Source of the DNA: an uncultured Ruminococcus sp.
GTDB taxonomy: Bacteria > Bacillota > Clostridia > Oscillospirales > Ruminococcaceae
DNA: 5,127 nucleotides
Direction of reading: 5' to 3'
Assembly (NCBI GenBank): GCA_947177345.1
Contig: CAMWUB010000149.1
Span: 1 to 5,127, forward strand
Shown: piece after piece, positions 1 through 5,127 of the stretch
Layout of the letters: every line of letters begins with the position of its first letter
How positions within the stretch are numbered: the first letter of the stretch is position 1
Position numbers and translations under genes: made by a program
The notes under the pieces: generated by a model
What the model was told of the DNA's origin: nothing
Seen by the model: only the letters and a program-made list of their open reading frames with translations
The model's database searches: none

Positions 1-2
1 CA

Positions 3-725
3 TTAAAGTATTTTGTAATTTATCTGGTATTTTTTCGGAGTAGTACCGGTAAATTTCCGGAAGACTTTTATAAAATAACTCTGGGAACTATAGGCGAGCA
101 TATTACTTATTTCAAGGTCAGTGTATTCGGTATATATAAGCAATGCCGAGGCTTCTTCAATTTTAAGCCGATTGACGTATTCACTGAAAGTCATACCGGT
201 TTCCTTACGGAAAAGTCTTGAAAGATACGCAGGACTTAATTTAAGATTTCCGGCGACATCATTCAGAAGAACACGGCTGTTTATATTACATATTATATAG
301 TTCACTGCTTTGATAATCTGTTTTGAAAATATACCGTTCATCTTTATACGACGCATTTTTTCTGTATAGCCCTCTATCATTTCAAGATGTACAGCACGGA
401 TTTCATCTTCTGAATTGCTTTTATCAGTTTTCATAATATAGAAATCGCTCATACTATAGGATTCTTCCGGTGACATACCGCCGTCAATACAGTATCTGGC
501 TATCATGGTGGCGAGTACTACCATATGATATTTAAGATTGCGGATAGGGTCTTCACTGAGAACCCCGCAACCCTCGCAGAAAAGAGGTCTCATGAATACC
601 CTGACAAGTTCCATATTTCCGGAACATATACTTTTATAGAATGCTATTTCCCTGTCAAAAGAAGCATGCCGGAAATTTTCTTCACGTGATATGAAAAGGC
701 TTTCATTGATATTTTTTTCAGACAT
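3..725 (-). CDS. AraC-family transcriptional regulator, 240 aa
   Basis: This is a DNA-binding transcription regulator. The C-terminal third (about residues 133-235) is a typical AraC double helix-turn-helix. The first HTH is near 152-173 (DVAGNLKLSPAYLSRLFRKE) and the second near 203-225, ending in the family signature around SYFIKVFRKFTGTTPKKY. The N-terminal 130 residues are not a cupin that I can recognise. They include a C-x2-C (C50, C53) and a stretch (DPIRNLKYH ... ARYCIDGGM) that I recall from clostridial AraC proteins with an uncharacterised sensing domain. The frame stays open upstream to an ATG at 779. I chose the ATG at 725 because GGAGGTGG (730-737) lies just ahead of it and a promoter lies at 748-776, so the upstream codons would fall outside the transcript. 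The TAA stop is at the window edge and no terminator is visible. The divergent neighbour at 859 is its most likely local target, by inference. The ligand is unknown. Confidence 0.93.
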   Translation of the reverse strand: MSEKNINESLFISREENFRHASFDREIAFYKSICSGNMELVRVFMRPLFCEGCGVLSEDPIRNLKYHMVVLATMIARYCIDGGMSPEESYSMSDFYIMKTDKSNSEDEIRAVHLEMIEGYTEKMRRIKMNGIFSKQIIKAVNYIICNINSRVLLNDVAGNLKLSPAYLSRLFRKETGMTFSEYVNRLKIEEASALLIYTEYTDLEISNMLAYSSQSYFIKVFRKFTGTTPKKYQINYKIL

Positions 726-747
726 AATGCCACCTCCGTTCCGGATA

Positions 748-776
748 ATTATAACACATATTTTACATCTGTGCAA
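748..776 (-). promoter_or_regulatory. Promoter of the AraC-family regulator
   Basis: Read on the minus strand, TTGCAC (771-776) is followed after exactly 17 bp by TATAAT (748-753). A TGT directly ahead of the -10 box gives an extended -10. Transcription would begin near 741, about 15 bp before the start codon, leaving a very short leader that still holds the GGAGGTGG ribosome site at 730-737. Confidence 0.8.
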
Positions 777-780
777 CAAT

Positions 781-793
781 TAATTTAAAATTA
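781..793. repeat. Perfect 13-bp AT inverted repeat between divergent promoters
   Basis: TAATTT-A-AAATTA is a perfect dyad with a one-base centre at 787. It fills most of the 20 bp between the two outward-facing -35 boxes (776 and 797). It could be an operator or a shared AT-rich UP element. AraC proteins often bind direct repeats, so assigning it to the neighbouring regulator is uncertain. AT-rich DNA also gives such dyads by chance. Confidence 0.45.
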
Positions 794-796
794 TAC

Positions 797-825
797 TTGA
801 AAATAAATCGGGAATATGATATAAT
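797..825 (+). promoter_or_regulatory. Promoter of the 859-1404 gene
   Basis: TTGAAA (797-802) and TATAAT (820-825) are separated by 17 bp, with TGA directly before the -10 box (extended -10). This is close to a full sigma-A consensus. The start point would be near 832, about 27 bp ahead of the chosen ATG. A second TATAAT-like run at 830-835 has no matching -35 and is probably incidental. Confidence 0.85.
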
Positions 826-845
826 TCTGTATAATATGAAAGAAC

Positions 846-852
846 GGCGGTG
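846..852 (+). promoter_or_regulatory. Ribosome binding site that fixes the start at 859
   Basis: GGCGGTG differs from GGAGGTG at one base and lies 6 bp before the ATG at 859. The alternative in-frame GTG at 850 overlaps this site and has no ribosome site of its own, so it is not the likely start. Confidence 0.7.
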
Positions 853-858
853 TATGAT

Positions 859-1404
859 ATGAAAAAATTTGCTGTATATAAATCAGAAACAGGTTTTTAT
901 TATTACAGATATTTTGACAGCATGGAACAGCTTGCCGGAAATCCGCTTGAAAATATAGTTACTCCCGATAAACTGCCGATTGTCGCTGATGATAAAGGCG
1001 GATTCTTCTGTTTTGACCCTGAAGACTTCAATTTTTCAGAAATAACAGAAACTGACAGCGATTATCCGCTTGAACTTGAAAAGATGTTTTTCAGGAATGA
1101 CAAAAACTTCCGGTTAGGCTGGATTTCCCCTGACGGCGATACGTATTCATGCGACTATACGGGTCATCAGAAGTGTGCTTTTATGATTGCACGGAAATTT
1201 TTTCCTTATTCTGAATATCCTGAACGGACACTCGGCAGGGCAGGCTGGCTGAAAGTAATAGATTCATGGAATGGCACACAACGTGAACACGGTCAGTTTA
1301 TATATTCCATGACAGGAAAAATTACAGAAAGTCAGATAAATACGCTTTTTGACCTCGGATTATATAACAATCCGGAAGTACAGGAACTTATTGACTGTAC
1401 ATAA
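859..1404 (+). CDS. Hypothetical protein of 181 aa, divergent from the AraC regulator
   Basis: I do not recognise a named family. The protein is probably soluble: no signal peptide or membrane segment is visible. It is rich in aromatic residues (for example FYYYRYF near residues 13-19, and many F and W elsewhere). The N-terminal half is acidic. The C-terminal half has a block GWISPDGDTYSCDYTGHQKC (87-106), then A-rich and P-E-x-x-L segments, then GWLKV (129-133) and T-E-S-Q near 156-159. This layout (GWI-P-G-D, then G-H, then a second GW, then T-x-x-Q) resembles small hypothetical proteins I recall from clostridia, an impression rather than a database result. It ends in tandem stops TAATAA (1402-1407). 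It has its own strong promoter and no obvious terminator before the next promoter at 1411. The divergent arrangement suggests control by the AraC neighbour. No function is proposed. Confidence 0.85.
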   Translation: MKKFAVYKSETGFYYYRYFDSMEQLAGNPLENIVTPDKLPIVADDKGGFFCFDPEDFNFSEITETDSDYPLELEKMFFRNDKNFRLGWISPDGDTYSCDYTGHQKCAFMIARKFFPYSEYPERTLGRAGWLKVIDSWNGTQREHGQFIYSMTGKITESQINTLFDLGLYNNPEVQELIDCT

Positions 1405-1410
1405 TAACTA

Positions 1411-1439
1411 TTGACAAAACCGGTAAAATAGTGTAAAAT
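1411..1439 (+). promoter_or_regulatory. Promoter of the DivIVA-like/hydrogenase-like unit
   Basis: A perfect TTGACA (1411-1416) is followed after 17 bp by TAAAAT (1434-1439, five of six matches to TATAAT). It starts only 7 bp after the upstream stop codon. The start point would be near 1446, giving a leader of about 25 nt with AGGAGG at 1455-1460. The unit can therefore be transcribed independently of the upstream gene. Confidence 0.85.
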
Positions 1440-1470
1440 ATATTCAAACAATACAGGAGGGGTTTCTGAA

Positions 1471-2754
1471 ATGAACGAAACTAAATTTATAAAAACGGTA
1501 ATTTTCGGTGGTTACGATAAGCAGGATACCAACGAACATATTAATAACCTTTACAAAAGAATATCAGCTCTTGAAACTGAACTTGAAACTATACGTCTTC
1601 TGCACGGCAAAAATGATATATCAGATAATAATATAATAGCTGAACTTAATCAGAAATTAGCCGAATCCAGTGCGGATAACAAAAAACTTTCATTCAGAAT
1701 ACAAACCCTTGCTTCTGAAAATAAAGCCCTTGAAAATGAAGTAAATAATCTTAAATATTCAGTGGCGGAACTTGAACATAATTTATCAGATGCAGATATG
1801 AAACTTCTTTCAATGTCACAGAAAGATGATACCGCAGTTTTCGGAGCGGTTTTCGCATCTGCAAAGAAATCGGCTGAAGAAATTATAGAATCCGCTAAGA
1901 AAAATGCCGATAATCTTAAATCTGATTCCGAAAAACTTGCCGGAAACATTATCGCTGAAGCAAATAATCAGGCATCAGAAATAATCTATGAGGCGGAACT
2001 ATATGCCACTGAAATGACTGCTGAAGTCTCTGAAGAAACTGCCTCAGTTATTCCGGAAAATATCCGGTCTCTTGTACTTGATGATATCAGCAGGCTTTCC
2101 GGTTGTATTGAAAATTTCCGGAAATGTTTCAGCGAATTTATTACTACAGGAAATCAGTTACTTGAAAAATCAGGAAATATGCTCGCTGAAACCCGTAATA
2201 CTATCACTGAAGGTGGTTTACCTGTCTTCTGTGCTATAGATATGGATTTACCGGAAAAACCGGTCTGTGAACCTACTGACTATTCATACAAAATAAATGA
2301 AAAAATTCCGGAAAATAAGGAAAAACCTGTAATAAATCAAAAATCATCAAAAAAATCCGACCTTGTTGCAGAATACTATAATAATCAGGATTATACCATA
2401 CAGAACAGTCAGGATTTCGACAGTTATGACTATGATTACAATTATGACCAAAATTCCCCTGATTTCAAGAACATTGACAAAGTAAATCCTGATGATGATG
2501 ACGATTTATCGGGGCTTTTCCGGAATCTTCCGAGAAGTAACGGTGGTGTCAGCTTCAAAGCCCTTGATCGTCAGGCTGAAGCGTTCATGGATACGTTAAA
2601 AACAGAAAAATCAGATAAAATAAGTCTTTCTGATTTGACCGCACAGGCTCAGGCACTCGGCAACAATGAAGTTCCGGTAACATCTGATAAAAAAAATTCG
2701 GGTACTATAGACCTCGCTACCCTTATGGCTCAGGCGGAAGCCCTCGACGACTGA
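1471..2754 (+). CDS. DivIVA-like coiled-coil protein with repeated C-terminal motif, 427 aa
   Basis: This is probably a cytoplasmic scaffold protein. The start (FIKTVIFGGYDKQDTNEHI, residues 6-24) resembles the DivIVA N-terminal domain, in which a short F...GYD segment precedes a coiled coil. Residues about 24-118 form a long heptad-type coiled coil. Residues 127-185 are an alanine/glutamate helix with repeated A-x-x-I-I-x-x-A spacing, as in DivIVA-type tails, and a further helix spans about 196-243. Residues 246-350 look disordered, with a Tyr/Asp-rich tract (316-326) and five aspartates (341-345). The tail (360-425) carries three copies of a 13-residue motif. DivIVA proteins mark curved membrane at poles and septa in Gram-positive bacteria; applying that here is inference, and the N-terminal match is short. 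No signal peptide or membrane segment is seen. AGGAGG at 1455-1460 sits 10 bp before the ATG. The hydrogenase-like gene follows after 18 bp, so the two are almost certainly co-transcribed. Confidence 0.8.
   Translation: MNETKFIKTVIFGGYDKQDTNEHINNLYKRISALETELETIRLLHGKNDISDNNIIAELNQKLAESSADNKKLSFRIQTLASENKALENEVNNLKYSVAELEHNLSDADMKLLSMSQKDDTAVFGAVFASAKKSAEEIIESAKKNADNLKSDSEKLAGNIIAEANNQASEIIYEAELYATEMTAEVSEETASVIPENIRSLVLDDISRLSGCIENFRKCFSEFITTGNQLLEKSGNMLAETRNTITEGGLPVFCAIDMDLPEKPVCEPTDYSYKINEKIPENKEKPVINQKSSKKSDLVAEYYNNQDYTIQNSQDFDSYDYDYNYDQNSPDFKNIDKVNPDDDDDLSGLFRNLPRSNGGVSFKALDRQAEAFMDTLKTEKSDKISLSDLTAQAQALGNNEVPVTSDKKNSGTIDLATLMAQAEALDD
2548..2745 (+). repeat. Three copies of a 13-residue motif in the DivIVA-like protein
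   Basis: The copies are VSFKALDRQAEAF (residues 360-372, bases 2548-2586), ISLSDLTAQAQAL (384-396, 2620-2658) and IDLATLMAQAEAL (413-425, 2707-2745). The shared pattern is [VI]-x-[FL]-x-x-L-x-x-Q-A-x-A-[FL]. The last copy ends two residues before the C-terminus. The copies are joined by polar Lys/Ser/Asp linkers. The motif looks like a short amphipathic helix on a flexible tether, a plausible multivalent docking site. Confidence 0.75.
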
Positions 2755-2772
2755 TAAAAAGGAGTTTTATAA

Positions 2773-4473
2773 ATGAATGAAATTATTACCGTAAAACCTG
2801 AAAAATGCGTCGGCTGTAACGCCTGCGTAAGAAACTGTCCTGCTCCGGAAGCAAATATAACAAAAATGTTGGAAGACGGACGTTTTGTTACTACCGTTAA
2901 TCCTGAAAGATGTATCACGTGCGGTGAATGCGTAAGAACCTGTAACCACGGAGCTCGTGACTATATCGACGATACAGAAATATGTATGTCACGTATCGGA
3001 AAGGATAAAATAACAATACTCGTTGCACCGGCTATAAAATCAGTTCTGCCGAATCAGTGGAAAGGTATTCTCGACTGGTTCAGGCAAAAAGGCTGTATTA
3101 TTTATGATGTCTCGTTAGGTGCGGATATATGCACGTGGGCTCACCTACGGGCTATAGAAAACAGAACCGTCGGAAATGTAATAACTCAGCCTTGTGCGGC
3201 AATTGTCAAGTATATAGAAATCTATCAGCCCCGACTTCTCCGGAATCTTTCTCCCATACATAGTCCGATAGCCTGCGGAGCTACTTACATAAAAAAATAT
3301 ATGCGTCAGACGAATCCTATAGCGGTTCTGTCGCCGTGTATAGCCAAAAAAACCGAATTTATGGAAACAGGTCTTGTTGATTACAGTATAACTTTCAAGA
3401 AACTTATGGAATATTTTACAGAAAATAATATAACAATTCCTACCAGCTCCGTACATGATTTTTCATATTCTTTCGATGACCAGCAAGGTCAGGTAGGTGC
3501 GGTATACCCTCGACCTGGTGGACTACGTGATAATCTATGGCTACATAATCCGGATATAAATATAACTACTTCCGAGGGCGTACACAAAGTATATCCGGAA
3601 CTTGATATGTACGCAAATATGCCGGAATACAAACACCCCGAAGTTTTTGACGTTCTTTCATGCGAGTTCGGTTGTAATGTAGGTCCTGCCTCCGGAACGT
3701 CTCAGACTGTTTTTGATGTCATGGCTACTATGCGTGAAGTCGAAAAAGAAGCCAAAAAGCGTAGGAAAACTACCGGACCTTTCAGATTCGGTGAAGATAA
3801 ACTGTTCCGAAAATTTGACGAAATGCTTGATATTGCAGATTTCCGCCGTAATTATACCCCTATGAACCCGTCACCGATTCCGACTGAAAAACAACTTGAT
3901 GCGGTATTTGAGATGATGGGCAAGCATACCGAACCTGACAGAAATTATAACTGTCATGCGTGCGGATATAGTTCATGTCGTGAAATGGCTATAGCTATAT
4001 GTCGAGGTCTCAATACTCCGGAAAACTGTATAGTTCATGCAAAATCGGTACTGATAGCACGTCACAGCGAACTCGCTGAACAACACGAAAAATTAGCAGA
4101 AATTACAAGTAAATGTCTCGAACTCTCTGAACGTCTCAAACACGATATAAACAGGATTACGGAAAATATCAATAATATAGGAAATTCAACCTCAAAGACA
4201 AGTCAGAAAGCCAGTCAGGTAAACAGTCTGCTGAATAATATAGTCATGTTCTGCAATGCCAATCAGAGCATGGACGCTGAAAGTGTACAGCAGATGGCAT
4301 CTATTTTACAGACTACTATCAGGGCTTTCAGCGTTCTTGACGATAATGTCAATACAACAAATCAGAGTACGGAAATTATAAACAAATCCGTTGCGGAAAT
4401 AAGCCGTCTTATCGACGAAATTAATGTTACTCTGCATAAATCCGAAAAAAATAAAAATCCTTTACAATATTAA
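2773..4473 (+). CDS. Sensory-type [FeFe]-hydrogenase-like iron-sulfur protein, 566 aa
   Basis: The N-terminus is a two-cluster ferredoxin domain: C12, C15, C18, C22 and C47, C50, C53, C57. Residues about 79-375 are the H-cluster domain. Its ligand cysteines are present: C141 in loop 1 (TQPCAA), C189 in loop 2 (SPCIAKK) and C297/C301 in loop 3 (SCEFGC). A 4Fe-4S domain of the CHACGYSSC type follows (C394, C397, C402, C419). Residues about 425-555 are a polar, Asn/Ser/Gln-rich coiled coil. Catalytic hydrogenases have TSCCP, MPC and GC-x-x-GGGQ; here the proton-relay cysteine is Pro140, the Met of MPC is Ser187, and the GGGQ stretch is GPAS. This matches what is known of sensory (HydS-like, group C/D) enzymes, so it may sense H2 or redox state rather than produce much H2. 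I see no PAS, SpoIIE phosphatase or kinase domain. AAGGAG (2759-2764) sets the start. It lies 18 bp after the DivIVA-like gene. H-cluster insertion would need HydEFG, not present in this window. Confidence 0.9.
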   Translation: MNEIITVKPEKCVGCNACVRNCPAPEANITKMLEDGRFVTTVNPERCITCGECVRTCNHGARDYIDDTEICMSRIGKDKITILVAPAIKSVLPNQWKGILDWFRQKGCIIYDVSLGADICTWAHLRAIENRTVGNVITQPCAAIVKYIEIYQPRLLRNLSPIHSPIACGATYIKKYMRQTNPIAVLSPCIAKKTEFMETGLVDYSITFKKLMEYFTENNITIPTSSVHDFSYSFDDQQGQVGAVYPRPGGLRDNLWLHNPDINITTSEGVHKVYPELDMYANMPEYKHPEVFDVLSCEFGCNVGPASGTSQTVFDVMATMREVEKEAKKRRKTTGPFRFGEDKLFRKFDEMLDIADFRRNYTPMNPSPIPTEKQLDAVFEMMGKHTEPDRNYNCHACGYSSCREMAIAICRGLNTPENCIVHAKSVLIARHSELAEQHEKLAEITSKCLELSERLKHDINRITENINNIGNSTSKTSQKASQVNSLLNNIVMFCNANQSMDAESVQQMASILQTTIRAFSVLDDNVNTTNQSTEIINKSVAEISRLIDEINVTLHKSEKNKNPLQY

Positions 4474-4489
4474 AATTCTGTGATATAAT
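4461..4489 (+). promoter_or_regulatory. Promoter of ddh, nested in the end of the upstream gene
   Basis: TTTACA (4461-4466, one mismatch to TTGACA) and TATAAT (4484-4489) are separated by 17 bp, with TGA directly before the -10 box (extended -10). The -35 box lies within the last codons of the hydrogenase-like gene. A second overlapping TATAAT begins at 4489. The start point would be near 4496. No terminator is visible between the genes, so readthrough from the upstream unit may add to ddh transcription. Confidence 0.8.
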
Positions 4490-4519
4490 ATAATTACAAT
4501 TTTTTCAGGAGGTTAAAAA

Positions 4520-5127
4520 ATGGAAAAAATAAAAATTGGTATCGTCGGTTATGGCAATCTCGGAAAAGGTGTGGAACTTGCCATAAATCAGAACGATGAT
4601 ATGGAACTTTTCGGAATCTTTACCCGCCGTAATCCATAAGCCCTGAAAACCGTTTCCGGTTGTGATGTCTACAGCATGAACGACATCAGAAATTATCAGG
4701 GAAAAATTGATGTAATGATAATCTGTGGCGGAAGTGCTACCGATTTACCTGAACAGACTCCGCAACTTGCCGGACTTTTCAATGTAATCGACAGTTTCGA
4801 TACACACGCAAGGATTCCGGAACACTTTGCAAACGTCGATAAATCGGCAAAAGACAGCGGACATCTTGCCTTAATCTCGCTTGGCTGGGACCCCGGACTT
4901 TTTTCACTCAACAGACTTTATGCGGAATCAATTTTACCGGTCGGAAAAACTTATACTTTCTGGGGTAAGGGTGTAAGTCAGGGACATTCCGACGCTATTC
5001 GTCGTGTTGAGGGCGTGAAAAAAGGAATACAATATACTATTCCGGTCACAGAGGCTATGGAGGCTGTACGCTCCGGAAGTATGCCGGAACTCACAACTCG
5101 TCAGAAACATATCCGTGAATGCTGGGT
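4520..5127 (+). pseudogene. ddh: meso-Diaminopimelate dehydrogenase gene with in-frame TAA at codon 40, 3' end beyond window
   Basis: Meso-diaminopimelate dehydrogenase (EC 1.4.1.16) makes meso-DAP from L-tetrahydrodipicolinate, ammonia and NADPH in one step, supplying peptidoglycan and lysine. The frame begins with a Rossmann fold (GIVGYGNLG, residues 7-15) and FTRR (34-37), the usual NADP-phosphate site. Other family motifs are GSATDLPEQTP (71-81), DSFDTH (91-96), GWDPGLFS (122-129) and FWGKGVSQGHSDAIRR (147-162). The 202 codons visible cover roughly the first 60% of a family of about 325 residues. AGGAGG (4507-4512) and a good promoter precede the ATG. A TAA at 4637-4639 interrupts the frame just after FTRRNP. 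The frame is otherwise intact and every later motif is present, so a single substitution (for example from GAA, CAA or AAA) explains it. As written the product would be a 39-residue fragment. A recent nonsense mutation or a sequencing error are the two main explanations; decay elsewhere is not seen. Confidence 0.88.

Noticed and set aside
726..779. Earlier in-frame ATG at 779 that would add 18 residues to the AraC regulator
   Set aside because: It has no ribosome site, and the added codons overlap the gene's own -35 and -10 boxes. The ATG at 725 has GGAGGTGG just ahead of it.
850..858. GTG at 850 as the start of the hypothetical gene
   Set aside because: It is part of the GGCGGTG ribosome site used by the ATG at 859 and has no site of its own.
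1650..1949. Open frame on the minus strand inside the DivIVA-like gene
   Set aside because: It is antisense to a well-supported gene, the product is low-complexity Ser/Ala/Phe, and no promoter or ribosome site was seen.
2491..2505. GAT-type microsatellite as a phase-variation site
   Set aside because: It is five Asp codons with one GAC interruption. A triplet repeat would not shift the frame, and it is too short to be notably unstable.
2730..3456. Minus-strand open frames across the start of the hydrogenase-like gene
   Set aside because: The plus frame has clear ferredoxin and H-cluster motifs, and the antisense products show no recognisable domain.
4045..4452. Chemoreceptor (methyl-accepting) signalling domain at the end of the hydrogenase-like protein
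   Set aside because: The helices look similar in composition, but the conserved hairpin-tip sequence of chemoreceptors is absent.
4474..4506. Intrinsic terminator after the hydrogenase-like gene, suggested by the T-run at 4500-4505
   Set aside because: No stable GC-containing stem precedes the T-run; the sequence is better explained as the ddh promoter and leader.
4637..4639. Recoding or readthrough of TAA as a sense codon in ddh
   Set aside because: TAA is used as the normal stop in three other genes here (3-725, 859-1404, 2773-4473), and no recoding signal is evident.
4696..4911. Minus-strand open frame within ddh
   Set aside because: The plus frame encodes conserved dehydrogenase motifs; the antisense frame is a shadow of them.

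Overview
The window looks like chromosome from an anaerobic, low-G+C Gram-positive bacterium, most likely a Ruminococcus-like clostridium (Oscillospiraceae). The grounds are the AT-rich sequence with strong Shine-Dalgarno sites, near-consensus sigma-A promoters with 17-bp spacers, a clostridial-type AraC regulator, an oxygen-sensitive [FeFe]-hydrogenase-type protein and a meso-diaminopimelate dehydrogenase gene. The genus is inferred from general resemblance, not from a search.

Layout. On the left, a minus-strand AraC-family regulator (3-725) is transcribed away from a plus-strand gene of unknown function (859-1404). The 133 bp between them hold two face-to-back promoters whose -35 boxes are 20 bp apart, with a perfect short inverted repeat centred between them. 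Next, from its own consensus promoter (1411-1439), comes a two-gene unit: a DivIVA-like coiled-coil protein (1471-2754) and, 18 bp downstream, a hydrogenase-like iron-sulfur protein (2773-4473). On the right, a promoter whose -35 box lies inside the end of the hydrogenase gene drives ddh, the gene for meso-diaminopimelate dehydrogenase. It has an in-frame TAA at codon 40 and runs off the window.

How the genes may work together. The hydrogenase-like protein keeps two ferredoxin clusters, the four H-cluster cysteines and an extra 4Fe-4S domain. It has lost the proton-relay cysteine and other catalytic-loop residues, and it ends in a long coiled coil. This is what is expected of a sensory [FeFe]-hydrogenase rather than a bulk H2 producer. 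Its pairing with a DivIVA-like scaffold carrying a three-copy C-terminal 13-residue motif is the most unusual feature here. It suggests a redox or H2 sensor tied to a polar or septal scaffold, which is an inference. The neighbouring ddh gene makes a peptidoglycan precursor but has its own promoter, so any link to cell-wall growth is only contextual.

No tRNA, rRNA, CRISPR array, insertion sequence or convincing intrinsic terminator was seen. No gene-free stretch exceeds 300 bases.
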